33,378 bases of DNA from Pseudomonadota bacterium (GTDB lineage: Bacteria > Pseudomonadota > Gammaproteobacteria > Burkholderiales > Sulfuriferulaceae). The stretch lies in the NCBI GenBank assembly GCA_021790515.1, contig JAJYHV010000010.1, positions 1-33,378 on the forward strand, in the 5' to 3' direction. The notes beneath the pieces were generated by a model, which was not told the origin of the DNA, did no database searches, and saw only the letters and a program-made list of their open reading frames with translations. Numbering within the stretch: position 1 is the stretch's first letter; every line of letters starts with the position of its first letter. The position numbers and the translations under genes are program-made. Of the stretch, positions 6,611 through 14,249 are shown piece by piece.

Positions 6611-7804
6611 TTAACGCGAAGTGGTTTCTGTTTTTTGACTTTCCATTTGATCAAACTTGTTCACTTTCCAGAGCAGTGTCGACACTCCCCATACCAACAA
6701 GAAAACGCCTACAATGACATACCCCAGCGCGCCAAAATCGAGATGACCGAGGTCGTCATAAAAACCTCCTTGAAGACGTAGCAGATGGATGAAAACCTGT
6801 AACAATTCGATACTACCGATGGCCAAAGCCACTGCAATCGACAAGCTTGTGGTTGTGAGATTGTAAAAAATCTTGCGCAGCGGATTGACGAGCGCCCAAC
6901 GGTAAACCTTTACCATCAACACACCATCGGTGGTATCCATCAGCGACATGCCTGCCGTGAACAGTATTGGCAACGACAACACCGCACCAATCGGTAAATT
7001 GCCGCTGGCTGCACCTGCGGTCATTGCCAGCAAGGCAATTTCTGAAGCCGTATCGAAGCCCAAGCCAAACAATAGACCCAGCGGATACATTTGCCAACTG
7101 CTTCGAACGAACCGTTGTAAACGACGACCAAGCAACCGGTTCAGCAAACCGCGCTTTGCCAGCAGAGCATCCAGATGGGCATGGCTATGCCGGCCGGTTT
7201 TGGCGAGACGCCAAACTTTAAGGATATCCAGCAACAACAAAAAATTGAGAATACCGATTAACCACAAGAAAAGTCCCGATACGCTGGCGCCGATCAAAGC
7301 ACCAAACTGTTGCAGTTCGGGCAAGCCATGCTTGACCGTATTAGCGGCGAATGCGATGGCCAACGCCAGAATGAACACCACCGTAGAATGCCCCAATGAA
7401 AAAAAGAAGCCAGTGCCAAACGGCTTTTGGCCTTTTTGCAACAGGTAGCGCACCGTATCGTCTACCGCAGCAATATGGTCAGCATCAAAAGCATGACGCA
7501 AACCAAACATATAGGCAGCAAAACCCAAACCTAACAGTGCCGGATAATGCGCCAGGTAGTAAAACAGCAACCCAAAGCCGAGCAGATGCATCAACAGGAT
7601 GACACCGTAAAATCCGCTCAAGCGCAACCATTCGGCGGCACTGAACCCGAAATGGTACAAGACATGGGCATTGGTTGCGTCGGGCGAATATTGTTCAAGC
7701 AGGTGGCGCCCACCGGTATGATTTGCCCACTTCGGCGGCATACGTTTCAAACCGAAACTTGCACGCCGCGTGGCTGCACAGCGACATGCATCGGAAATAA
7801 ACAA
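6611..7804 (-). CDS. NiCoT-family nickel/cobalt permease
   Basis: High-affinity inner-membrane Ni2+ (or Co2+) importer. Family signatures are all visible: RHAFDADHIAA in the second helix, FFFSLGHSTVVF, LGFDTASEIALL and GMSLMDTTDG. About eight hydrophobic helices are predicted. It is the last gene of the hydrogenase operon, 48 bases after the large-subunit stop, so nickel delivery for the active site is the likely role. The start is uncertain. A TTG at 7804 has a good AGGA five to six bases upstream and gives 397 residues. An ATG at 7741 gives 376 residues but lacks a ribosome site. The N-terminal extension with two cysteines would be unusual for the family. Confidence 0.92.
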   Translation of the reverse strand: MFISDACRCAATRRASFGLKRMPPKWANHTGGRHLLEQYSPDATNAHVLYHFGFSAAEWLRLSGFYGVILLMHLLGFGLLFYYLAHYPALLGLGFAAYMFGLRHAFDADHIAAVDDTVRYLLQKGQKPFGTGFFFSLGHSTVVFILALAIAFAANTVKHGLPELQQFGALIGASVSGLFLWLIGILNFLLLLDILKVWRLAKTGRHSHAHLDALLAKRGLLNRLLGRRLQRFVRSSWQMYPLGLLFGLGFDTASEIALLAMTAGAASGNLPIGAVLSLPILFTAGMSLMDTTDGVLMVKVYRWALVNPLRKIFYNLTTTSLSIAVALAIGSIELLQVFIHLLRLQGGFYDDLGHLDFGALGYVIVGVFLLVWGVSTLLWKVNKFDQMESQKTETTSR

Positions 7805-7852
7805 AAAATCCTGACCAGCGGGTTTATGTGGCGGGTATTGATCGCGATACTC

Positions 7853-9607
7853 CTAACGAATTTTTACTTCAATGAGTTCTTCGCCATCAGGATCGCTAAC
7901 GTGCACAGCACAGGCAATACAGGGGTCAAAACTGTGAATGGTGCGTAATATTTCCAGCGGTTGTTTGGGGTCTTGCAGATGGGTGCCTTTGAGCGCGGCT
8001 TCATAGGGTCCATCCTGTCCCTCTGCATCACGTGGCCCCGCATTCCAGGTGCTGGGAACGACGGCCTGATAATTGTCGATCTTGCCATCCTTGATGACAA
8101 TCCAATGTGCCAGAGAGCCGCGCGGAGCTTCCGTGTAACCCACGCCTTTGACCGTAGACGGCCAGGTAGAGGGTTCCCACAGCTTTTCATTAAATGTGCG
8201 CACATCGCCAGCCTTGATGTTGGCAATCAAATTGTCGTGCCAGGGTTGCATGGCATCGGCAATGATCTTGCTTTCCAGTGTGCGTGCTGCCGTGCGCCCC
8301 AGGGTGGAGTACAGTGCGGCAACGGGCAGGTCGAGTTTTTTCAGTGTCATGCTCACCAACGCTTGTGTTTGCTCATGTCCTTTGGCATACAGCATCAATA
8401 CGCGTGCCAGCGGGCCTACTTCCACGGCATGACCTTTCCAGCGCGGTGATTTGATCCAGGAGTAGGATTGATCCACATCTAACTGGGCATAGGGTGGCTT
8501 GGGTCCGCTGTAATCCAGATTGGTTTCGCCGACATAAGGATGCAGTCCCTTGTTTTTGCCTCCGCTGTAGTCATACCATGAGTGGGCAACATATTCTTGA
8601 ATTTGATCCTCGGCATTGAGATCGACAGGATGAATAGTGGACAGGTCGCGGTTTAAAATGACGCCGGAAGGAATCAGAAAGCTGTTGGTGTCGGACATAC
8701 CCTTTTCGGGAAAATCGCCATAACTCATGAAATTGCCAATTCCTTCGCCCAGCTTGAACCAGTCTTTATAGAAACCGGCGATGGCCAGTGTATCTGGCAG
8801 ATAAACCTGATCGACAAACTCACGCATCTGATGGATGATGTCCTGCACTTTTTGCAGTCCCTCCATGTTCAGCGAAGTGGTGCCAGAACTGGCGCCTTGA
8901 CCCTCAGGGTGAATGCTGATTGCGCATGGCACGCCACCCACCACAAAGTTGGGATGCGGATTCTTGCCCCCGAAAATTGCATGCAGTTGCGCCACATTAC
9001 GTTGCCAGGCCAGTGCATCCAAATAGTGGGCGACGGCCATCAGATTGGCCTCGGGCGGCAATTTGTAACCGGGGTTTCCCCAATATCCGTTGGCAAAGAT
9101 ACCGAGTTGACCACCTTCGACAAAACCCTTGAGTTTCTTCTGCACATCGGAAAAATAACCGGGAGAGGATTTGGCATAGCTGGAAATACTTTGTGCCAGC
9201 TCCGAAGTGGCTTTGGGGTCGGCCTTGAGTGCCGAGACGACATCGACCCAATCTAACGCATGCAGGTGATAAAAATGCATGACGTGATCGTGCACAAACT
9301 GTGCACCGATCATCATATTGCGGATCAATTGTGCATTGGCCGGAATGTCGTATTTCAGTGCGTTTTCCACTGCACGGACTGAGGCAATGCCGTGTACCAA
9401 GGTGCATACTCCGCAGATACGTTGGGCAAATGCCCAAGCATCACGAGGATCGCGGCCGCGCAAAATCAGTTCAATGCCGCGCACCATGGTGCCGGCACTG
9501 GAAGCACGGGTAATCATACCATTGGTATCTGTTTCGGCCTCAATGCGCAAATGCCCTTCGATGCGGGTAATCGGATCGACAATAATGCGGTTGCTGGGTG
9601 TGTTCAT
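7853..9607 (-). CDS. hynL: [NiFe] hydrogenase large (catalytic) subunit, Isp-type group 1 (probably 1e)
   Basis: Carries the NiFe(CN)2CO site that splits H2. The 584-residue protein has the N-terminal ligand motif RICGVC (C65, C68) and the C-terminal motif DPCIACAVH (C563, C566, H569). Fifteen residues follow H569 and would be cut off by the maturation protease encoded in the same operon. The N-terminus RIIVDPITRIEGHLRIE is canonical. The ATG overlaps the isp2 stop as ATGA. The subunit has no signal of its own and should be exported with the Tat-bearing small subunit. Placement after isp1-isp2 is the hallmark of the Isp-type enzymes of sulfur-oxidising and related bacteria; assignment to group 1e is from gene order, not phylogeny. 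Confidence 0.96.
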   Translation of the reverse strand: MNTPSNRIIVDPITRIEGHLRIEAETDTNGMITRASSAGTMVRGIELILRGRDPRDAWAFAQRICGVCTLVHGIASVRAVENALKYDIPANAQLIRNMMIGAQFVHDHVMHFYHLHALDWVDVVSALKADPKATSELAQSISSYAKSSPGYFSDVQKKLKGFVEGGQLGIFANGYWGNPGYKLPPEANLMAVAHYLDALAWQRNVAQLHAIFGGKNPHPNFVVGGVPCAISIHPEGQGASSGTTSLNMEGLQKVQDIIHQMREFVDQVYLPDTLAIAGFYKDWFKLGEGIGNFMSYGDFPEKGMSDTNSFLIPSGVILNRDLSTIHPVDLNAEDQIQEYVAHSWYDYSGGKNKGLHPYVGETNLDYSGPKPPYAQLDVDQSYSWIKSPRWKGHAVEVGPLARVLMLYAKGHEQTQALVSMTLKKLDLPVAALYSTLGRTAARTLESKIIADAMQPWHDNLIANIKAGDVRTFNEKLWEPSTWPSTVKGVGYTEAPRGSLAHWIVIKDGKIDNYQAVVPSTWNAGPRDAEGQDGPYEAALKGTHLQDPKQPLEILRTIHSFDPCIACAVHVSDPDGEELIEVKIR

Positions 9608-10965
9608 TTCTCCTCCAGATTGTCGGCGACCAACTCTAACAGGCTGAGCATGGTTTTATCCCAATGAAAGTGGTTTTGGCTATCATCAAAGGTTTGACGG
9701 CAGTTGGAGCAACTTGAAACCAGCAACTCAGCGCCCGTATCGTCCACCTGCTTCATTTTGATCTGGAATGCCTTGTAACGGAGGGGATCAGCCCGATGTA
9801 TGGTGACCACACCGCCGCCGCCGCCACAACACCAATTCAACCCCTTGTTGTTTTTCATTTCGATTAACGACACCCCCAAACCACTGAGCACATCACGCGG
9901 CGCTTCAATGGCACCACCACGCCGCGATATTTGGCAAGGGTCATGAAAAGTCAGCGTTTTGCCAAGCGGTTTGGTTTTTATCGCACCATTTTTGGTATTT
10001 TCCGCCAAAAATTCAGAGATGTGCAGTACCCTGAAAGGCAAAGGCTTGCCATAAATGTTTGCACCCTGCCAGCGCATTGCACCGTAGGCGTGTCCACATT
10101 CCGGCAGAAGCAACAATTTTGCCCCGGCAGCGATAGTGGCATGAATGAGCTTCATGCTCGCCTCCCGTTGCCAGGCCGCGTCACCGGAGAGCATACCGAA
10201 GTTCGTTGCCTCATAGCCATCGCTGCGAAAAGTCCAGTTCAGACCGAGGTGATTGAGAATTTTTGCCGTGGCAACAATCGAATCCGGATATTTCATGATT
10301 TCTATGGAAGACATGGTTGCGACAACGTCAGCCTGTGTTTTATCCATAGGGATTTCAACGCGATTGTCGTCGGCGAGCCATTCGCAGCGATCTTTGAATA
10401 CTGCGGGCGTGGCGCCAAGCGGGCTACCCTCGCGCCGGGCTCGTTCCGCCACAGCCCAGAGATCATGCGGTGCCAGTCCGGCCTGACTCATGCCATGACG
10501 CGCCAACCCAACCAGCGAGGCAATGTCGATGCCCATGGGGCAGATCAGCGTACAGCGACCGCACAAGGTACAACTGTCGTAAATCAGCGTTTGCCATTCT
10601 TCCAGCTGTGTCACTGTAACTTTTTTCTTCAGATTCAACGCTCGATAAATTATGGCGAATGGCCCCGCTTCCCGCTTATACGCTTGCTTGAACGGTTCCA
10701 GTTTCCAGATTGGCGTGTATTTGGGATCTTCGGTAACAAGGTAAAAATGACATGCGTCTGCGCACATGCCACAGTGAATGCACGATTCCATATAAGTGGC
10801 GACGACAGCACCAAAATCTTTTACGAAAGAACGCATTGCCAGTTCTACCCGTTGCGTGTCGGACAGGTCACCTTGCTTGTCATAACGCACCTCAGGGTCT
10901 TTTATCGAGAGACGCGGCTGAGCGGGTTCCAGAGAATGTGCGCTGTCAATATCTGCCGTGCTCAT
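9604..10965 (-). CDS. isp2: Isp2: HdrD-like iron-sulfur protein of the Isp-type hydrogenase
   Basis: Electron-transfer partner resembling the heterodisulfide reductase subunit HdrD. In its 453 residues there are two [4Fe-4S] ferredoxin motifs: CIHCGMCADAC (C62, C65, C68, C72) and CTLCGRCTLIC (C132, C135, C138, C142). The C-terminal part carries a full CCG motif: C in HDPCQ, CC in NWCCGGGGG, and CxxC in SSCSNCRQ. A weaker upstream copy is seen at PECGHAYGAMRW. The ATG overlaps the isp1 stop (ATGA), and the stop overlaps the large-subunit start. It probably acts on the cytoplasmic side with Isp1. Whether the CCG site handles a real thiol/disulfide substrate is unknown. Confidence 0.92.
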   Translation of the reverse strand: MSTADIDSAHSLEPAQPRLSIKDPEVRYDKQGDLSDTQRVELAMRSFVKDFGAVVATYMESCIHCGMCADACHFYLVTEDPKYTPIWKLEPFKQAYKREAGPFAIIYRALNLKKKVTVTQLEEWQTLIYDSCTLCGRCTLICPMGIDIASLVGLARHGMSQAGLAPHDLWAVAERARREGSPLGATPAVFKDRCEWLADDNRVEIPMDKTQADVVATMSSIEIMKYPDSIVATAKILNHLGLNWTFRSDGYEATNFGMLSGDAAWQREASMKLIHATIAAGAKLLLLPECGHAYGAMRWQGANIYGKPLPFRVLHISEFLAENTKNGAIKTKPLGKTLTFHDPCQISRRGGAIEAPRDVLSGLGVSLIEMKNNKGLNWCCGGGGGVVTIHRADPLRYKAFQIKMKQVDDTGAELLVSSCSNCRQTFDDSQNHFHWDKTMLSLLELVADNLEEK

Positions 10966-11615
10966 ATTGATGCTCCCTTACGTTCAAACAATGCGCCAGT
11001 CGTGCCGCGCGAAATAAAGATCAGTGCCGAATGCATCAGTTTGCCAAAAGGAAACCACACCAGCAGCAACGCGACGGACAAAATATGAATCGCCAGCAAT
11101 GTTTCGTAACGCGCGCCAACGTGAGCAACGGCCAGCATACCGGTTGCGACGGGGGCAGTCGTGACAAACCAACTGAAATAGTCGTCGAAATTCGACAACA
11201 ATCGCAGCACCGGATGGCTGAGTCGTCGAATCAATATGACGATGAGAGTGACGAGGGTGATTGCGCTGGTCAGATTAATGACCGCACTGGGTAAATTAGG
11301 CCAATCAAACCCTGTCAATGCTTTGAGAAACAAAATATGAGGTGCAAAACCAAACACGATAATCACCAGACCAATGTGAAAAACATAGCTGAGAGACAAA
11401 CCGAAAATAGTACGTTGCCTGAACTCGCGGTGTGGCCAGGATCGGGCAATGATTAACTTGATGGCGCCAAGCCAGTTGGCGGCATTGCGTGCTTCCGAAA
11501 AATCAGGACTGCGTTTGAGCAGAAGAATACCCAGCAAGCGCCAGGCAATGCCAAAAAAGAACACTGTAGCGGCCCAAGTCAATGCAGGCCCACGGGCAAA
11601 TTGCAGCAAGTCCAT
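10962..11615 (-). CDS. isp1: Isp1: NarI-like b-type cytochrome membrane subunit
   Basis: Membrane anchor expected to carry electrons between the periplasmic hydrogenase and Isp2 or the quinone pool through two b haems. The 217-residue protein has about five hydrophobic helices, with candidate haem histidines in SYVFHIGLVIIVFGFAPHIL, VAHVGARYETLLAIHI and GKLMHS. It resembles the gamma subunit of nitrate reductase and HdrE. The ATG at 11615 was chosen because it gives a normal first helix (LLQFARGPALTW), has a GGAG site, and follows the small-subunit stop by one base. A longer reading frame upstream would run into that gene. The stop overlaps the isp2 start by four bases. Confidence 0.9.
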   Translation of the reverse strand: MDLLQFARGPALTWAATVFFFGIAWRLLGILLLKRSPDFSEARNAANWLGAIKLIIARSWPHREFRQRTIFGLSLSYVFHIGLVIIVFGFAPHILFLKALTGFDWPNLPSAVINLTSAITLVTLIVILIRRLSHPVLRLLSNFDDYFSWFVTTAPVATGMLAVAHVGARYETLLAIHILSVALLLVWFPFGKLMHSALIFISRGTTGALFERKGASI

Positions 11616-11616
11616 G

Positions 11617-12675
11617 TTATTTCTCCTCGCCAATATGGGTCTGATGTTCGCGTGACAGAGCTGCCGCGACTGCGCCTGCGGCGACACCACCCAATGCGCC
11701 AATGGCGACAACATGCGCATTAGGTGCAAGCGGTGTCGATAACGGTTGGTAAAAACTGCCTTTGTCCCAAAAATCGGGTTCAGAGCAACCCAGACAACCA
11801 TGTCCGGATTCAATCGGATAACTCACGCCGCCATTCCATTTGATGGTGGCGCAAGCGTTGTGCGTCGTCGGCCCCTTGCAACCCAGTTCATAAAGACACC
11901 AGCCATTGCGTGCGCCTTCGTCATCAAAGGTTTTGGCAAATTTTCCTTGATCGTAAAATGGCCGTCGATAACAACGGCCATGGATGGTGTCAGCAAAAAA
12001 CACCTTGGGGCGCCCAAGGTGATCCAATTCCGGTAATTTTTCATATGTAACAAAATAAGCCAGCGTGCCTGCAATAACCGAAGGGATGGGGGGACAGCCC
12101 GGCACATTCATGATTGGTTTGTCTTTGATGATGTCGGATACCGATACCGCGCCAGTCGGGTCAGGATTGGCATGCGGAATACCGCCGTAAGAAGAACATG
12201 TTCCTACGGCTACGATAGCCGCTGCACCTTTGGCAGCATCTATCAGCCTGTCATGGTTGGAAACACCGGCCACCGTAGAATACACTCCGCCGTCTTTAGT
12301 CGGAATGGAGCCGTCAACGATGAGGAGATATTTGCCATAGGAGGATTTCATGGCCTCGTCACGAGCCGATTCGGCAGCTTCACCAGAGGCTGCCTGCAGC
12401 GTCTCCTGATAATCGAGTGAAACCATTTCGAAAATCATTTGCTCCAGTGTCGGTTCGAAGGAGCGGGTCAGCGATTCCACACAGCCGGTGCATTCCTGAA
12501 AAGACAACCAGATCACCGACTGGCGCTTTGTTTGGTCAAGTGCGCCAGCCATGGCCAGAGCGACACCAGGCGGCAGTGCCATCAACGAAGCCATGGCCGT
12601 GCAAAATTTGAGTAAGGAACGGCGACTCACGCCGCGCCGCGCCAAACCGGCGCCCAAGGTATCAGGTTCGTTCAT
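11617..12675 (-). CDS. hynS: [NiFe] hydrogenase small subunit with Tat signal, Isp-type group 1
   Basis: Electron-relay subunit holding three Fe-S clusters. Start chosen at the ATG at 12675, which has GGAG seven bases upstream. It gives 352 residues and puts the Tat motif SRRSLLKF at residues 17-24, followed by a hydrophobic stretch to about 42. The proximal-cluster motif is CTGC (C62, C65). O2-tolerant group 1d enzymes have CTCC, so the standard O2-sensitive cluster is predicted. A GHGCLGCSEPDFWDKG segment near the C-terminus is typical of the family. A C-terminal hydrophobic helix (about 318-340) would anchor it in the membrane. It lies between the HupH-like gene and isp1, after a 175-base spacer. 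Confidence 0.95.
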   Translation of the reverse strand: MNEPDTLGAGLARRGVSRRSLLKFCTAMASLMALPPGVALAMAGALDQTKRQSVIWLSFQECTGCVESLTRSFEPTLEQMIFEMVSLDYQETLQAASGEAAESARDEAMKSSYGKYLLIVDGSIPTKDGGVYSTVAGVSNHDRLIDAAKGAAAIVAVGTCSSYGGIPHANPDPTGAVSVSDIIKDKPIMNVPGCPPIPSVIAGTLAYFVTYEKLPELDHLGRPKVFFADTIHGRCYRRPFYDQGKFAKTFDDEGARNGWCLYELGCKGPTTHNACATIKWNGGVSYPIESGHGCLGCSEPDFWDKGSFYQPLSTPLAPNAHVVAIGALGGVAAGAVAAALSREHQTHIGEEK

Positions 12676-12711
12676 GATTTGCTCCATTCGTTCGTGACTT
12701 GCTCCAACGGG
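12672..12711 (-). repeat. Imperfect 20-bp tandem duplication of the hynS ribosome-binding/start region
   Basis: Two adjacent 20-base units (12672-12691 and 12692-12711) match at 14 of 20 positions and share TTGCTCCA, which on the minus strand is TGGAGCAA. The gene-proximal unit supplies the Shine-Dalgarno and ATG of hynS. In the distal unit the ATG position reads ACG. Confidence 0.5.
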
Positions 12712-12833
12712 TTGCCAACCACCCGACTGTTCAATATTTTTTAATTTTTTATGTCGACTCACTACTCCCAAGAAATTTTTGGATTTATTCTGCCTGACTG
12801 CTCTTGCGAGCATAAGGGAACAATATGAAAATG

Positions 12834-12863
12834 AATCAGCGGTTCCCTAATCAGCGGTTTCCT
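12834..12863. repeat. 15-bp tandem duplication at the 3' end of the hupH-like gene
   Basis: AATCAGCGGTTCCCT (12834-12848) is followed directly by AATCAGCGGTTTCCT (12849-12863), 14 of 15 identical. The second copy contains the hupH-like stop codon, so the gene end has been duplicated into the spacer. The 175-base spacer 12676-12850 also holds a small TGCTC-TTGC-GAGCA hairpin at 12799-12812. No clear promoter was found in it. Confidence 0.7.
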
Positions 12864-13273
12864 AACAAATCATTTAACCGGACAACTCCCTCTCGAATAT
12901 CTTCCGCAGGCGCTTTCAGGATTTCAGGAATGGCCGTTATTTCAAGCAAATCCGCCACGACGCTCCCCTTTTCATCATAATATGTCAGCCACCACACACC
13001 AGGATAAATTGTCTCGCGTACCTTGGTGTCACCAATGACATCAACATGCGCATGAACTTCGCCATCACCCAAAGTGACGCGCAGCAATTCATGGTCGCTA
13101 ACCGTCAGAGGAAGGCTACGCAAATCTATGGCGCCGGTCTGTCCGGTTGTCATCAATATTTTCAGCCGTGCGAGGATTTCATGCAGGATGGCATTCGTAT
13201 TACCGGACAAGCCATCTGGTTCGTCTGGCAGCGATTTAACCACTTTTACCGTAATGTGACTCAAGGTGTTCAT
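12851..13273 (-). CDS. Short HupH/HyaF-like hydrogenase expression protein
   Basis: Cytoplasmic accessory protein thought in this family to help mature or couple the small subunit. The 140-residue protein matches the HupH C-terminal domain pattern: a central LGDGEVHAHVD, then ETIYPGVWWLTYYDEKG, then a LEITAIPEIL ending. Typical HupH/HyaF proteins are about twice as long; only one domain copy is present here. The ATG at 13273 was chosen because it overlaps the protease stop as ATGA. A GTG at 13282 would add three residues. A tandem repeat lies on its stop codon. The role in this Isp-type system is inferred from position between the protease and small-subunit genes. Confidence 0.78.
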   Translation of the reverse strand: MNTLSHITVKVVKSLPDEPDGLSGNTNAILHEILARLKILMTTGQTGAIDLRSLPLTVSDHELLRVTLGDGEVHAHVDVIGDTKVRETIYPGVWWLTYYDEKGSVVADLLEITAIPEILKAPAEDIREGVVRLNDLLGNR

Positions 13274-13737
13274 GTGCGCCACGCCGCGATTAACTCAAGG
13301 GTCAGGTCACAGGCATAAGGGATGGCTTGCGCAACGGCGACAGTGGGAGCTTCGCCCCAATCCACGATGTCAGGTTGTATACCGACCAGCGCACGACGTT
13401 CCGGTAAATGACCTGCAAGATGCGCCACGGCCATCAAATCGAGCAAACCGACTTCATGTACGCTGCGTTTGCGATTGACGCCCAAAAAATGATCCATGTC
13501 CGCGCCAATAAAGGCACGAACCGTCCCGGGTGGACTGTCCAATTCAGCAGCATCAATCACAATGAGTTGGCTGGCGTCTTCGACATCGCCGGCAAGAGAA
13601 AAACTGAGCGTCCCGCCATCGATGAATTCGACGTCGGTCAGATGAAAGTGCTCTTGTGCCAGGATGCGCACCGTATGCACCCCCACACCCTCATCACAGA
13701 GCAGCGTATTGCCAATACCGAGCACTAGCGTAGTCAT
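13270..13737 (-). CDS. Hydrogenase maturation protease (HyaD/HupD/HynC type)
   Basis: Endopeptidase that removes the C-terminal tail of the large subunit after nickel is inserted. The 155-residue protein starts TTLVLGIGNTLLCDEGVGVH, the family signature, with the nickel-sensing glutamate (E of DEG). A second metal-binding aspartate is expected in VIDAAELD, and a third ligand histidine in SVHEVGLLDLM. The ATG at 13737 gives the canonical N-terminus. An upstream extension of 26 residues does not look like the family. No Shine-Dalgarno is obvious (TTTTC before ATG). It is the first gene of the structural operon, facing hypC across the regulatory spacer. Its target is the hynL product tail after H569. 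Confidence 0.92.
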   Translation of the reverse strand: MTTLVLGIGNTLLCDEGVGVHTVRILAQEHFHLTDVEFIDGGTLSFSLAGDVEDASQLIVIDAAELDSPPGTVRAFIGADMDHFLGVNRKRSVHEVGLLDLMAVAHLAGHLPERRALVGIQPDIVDWGEAPTVAVAQAIPYACDLTLELIAAWRT

Positions 13738-13772
13738 GAAAATTATACCAATATAATTCAATAACTTACTAA

Positions 13773-13786
13773 CTACCGCGCGGTAG
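13773..13786. promoter_or_regulatory. Perfect 14-bp palindrome upstream of the hydrogenase operon
   Basis: CTACCGCGCGGTAG is its own reverse complement and lies 36 bases before the protease ATG. It is GC-rich inside an AT-rich spacer. It could be a repressor or activator operator for the structural operon; no regulator gene is nearby to suggest which. Confidence 0.45.
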
Positions 13787-13913
13787 ACAAACAGCGACCA
13801 GGCGGCCCCAGACAAATACTTACTCTCAAAACATGGTTAATGCTATCACACTTGATCCAAATAAGATATCAAACTCGATTTAAATAACAAGCAACAGACA
13901 AGCAACAAAATTG

Positions 13914-13943
13914 CCCTGATATTCAGACTGAAAAATATCAGGG
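13914..13943. promoter_or_regulatory. 30-bp perfect inverted repeat upstream of hypC
   Basis: Arms CCCTGATATT (13914-13923) and AATATCAGGG (13934-13943) are separated by 10 bases. Allowing a bulge, the pairing extends to TGCC and GGCA. It sits just upstream of a TATACT (13966-13971) that could be the hypC -10, so it overlaps the expected -35 position. It may be an operator or an RNA hairpin; no T-run follows. The rest of the 269-base spacer 13738-14006 is AT-rich and holds no gene. Confidence 0.5.
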
Positions 13944-13965
13944 TGGCAGAATTCAAATCCGGGTT

Positions 13966-13971
13966 TATACT
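13966..13971 (+). promoter_or_regulatory. Possible -10 box for hypCABDFE
   Basis: TATACT lies 36 bases before the hypC ATG. No convincing -35 is found 17 bases upstream (GTGGCA), which would fit a promoter needing an activator at the adjacent inverted repeat. No GG-N10-GC sigma54 pattern was found near it. Confidence 0.35.
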
Positions 13972-14006
13972 GTACAAATTAAAGGTCGAACTCAGTGAGG
14001 TGTATC

Positions 14007-14249
14007 ATGTGTCTGGCCATACCTATGCAAATTACTGTGATTGATGGCTTCGTCGCGCAGGCATCTGCCAAAGGCGTGACACGCGAGGTCAGTCTTTTCT
14101 TGCTGCAAGATGACATGCCTATGGCTGGTGATTACGTGATGGTGCATGTGGGTTATGCCATCCAGACCATAAGCGCGGTCGAGGCACAAAATGCCTGGGA
14201 TATTTATGACGAAATGCTGTCTGTCGAATCGTCTGCGCCTCATGCATGA
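14007..14249 (+). CDS. hypC: Hydrogenase maturation chaperone HypC
   Basis: Small chaperone that with HypD carries the Fe(CN)2CO unit to the large subunit. The 80-residue protein begins MCLAIPMQITVID; Cys2, exposed after methionine removal, is the essential iron-binding residue. The ATG at 14007 was chosen over the upstream in-frame GTG because family members start MC[LI]AIP and a GAGG lies seven bases before it. It opens the hypCABDFE operon, divergent from the structural genes. The 3' end overlaps hypA by eight bases. Confidence 0.95.
   Translation: MCLAIPMQITVIDGFVAQASAKGVTREVSLFLLQDDMPMAGDYVMVHVGYAIQTISAVEAQNAWDIYDEMLSVESSAPHA

Noticed and set aside
6930-7448. 172-residue plus-strand open frame opposite the nickel permease
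   Set aside because: Antisense to intact NiCoT motifs, low-complexity basic translation, no supporting start signals.
9931-11088. 385-residue plus-strand open frame opposite isp2
   Set aside because: It lies antisense to a gene with clear Fe-S and CCG motifs, has no ribosome site, and its translation shows no domain pattern. It is a shadow of codon use on the other strand.
12676-12711. Possible sigma54 promoter (TTGGCAACCCGTTGGAGC) before the small subunit
   Set aside because: The GG and GC elements are separated by 12 bases, not 10, and the GGAGC is explained as part of a duplicated ribosome site.
11617-12813. Longer small-subunit start at 12813
   Set aside because: The extension has no ribosome site, would bury the Tat motif some 60 residues in, and covers the duplicated spacer. 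The ATG at 12675 has GGAG and places the Tat motif normally.
13852-13872. Possible FNR box (TTGAT ... ATCAA) upstream of hypC
   Set aside because: The half-sites are 11 bases apart instead of 4, so it does not fit the FNR/Crp geometry.
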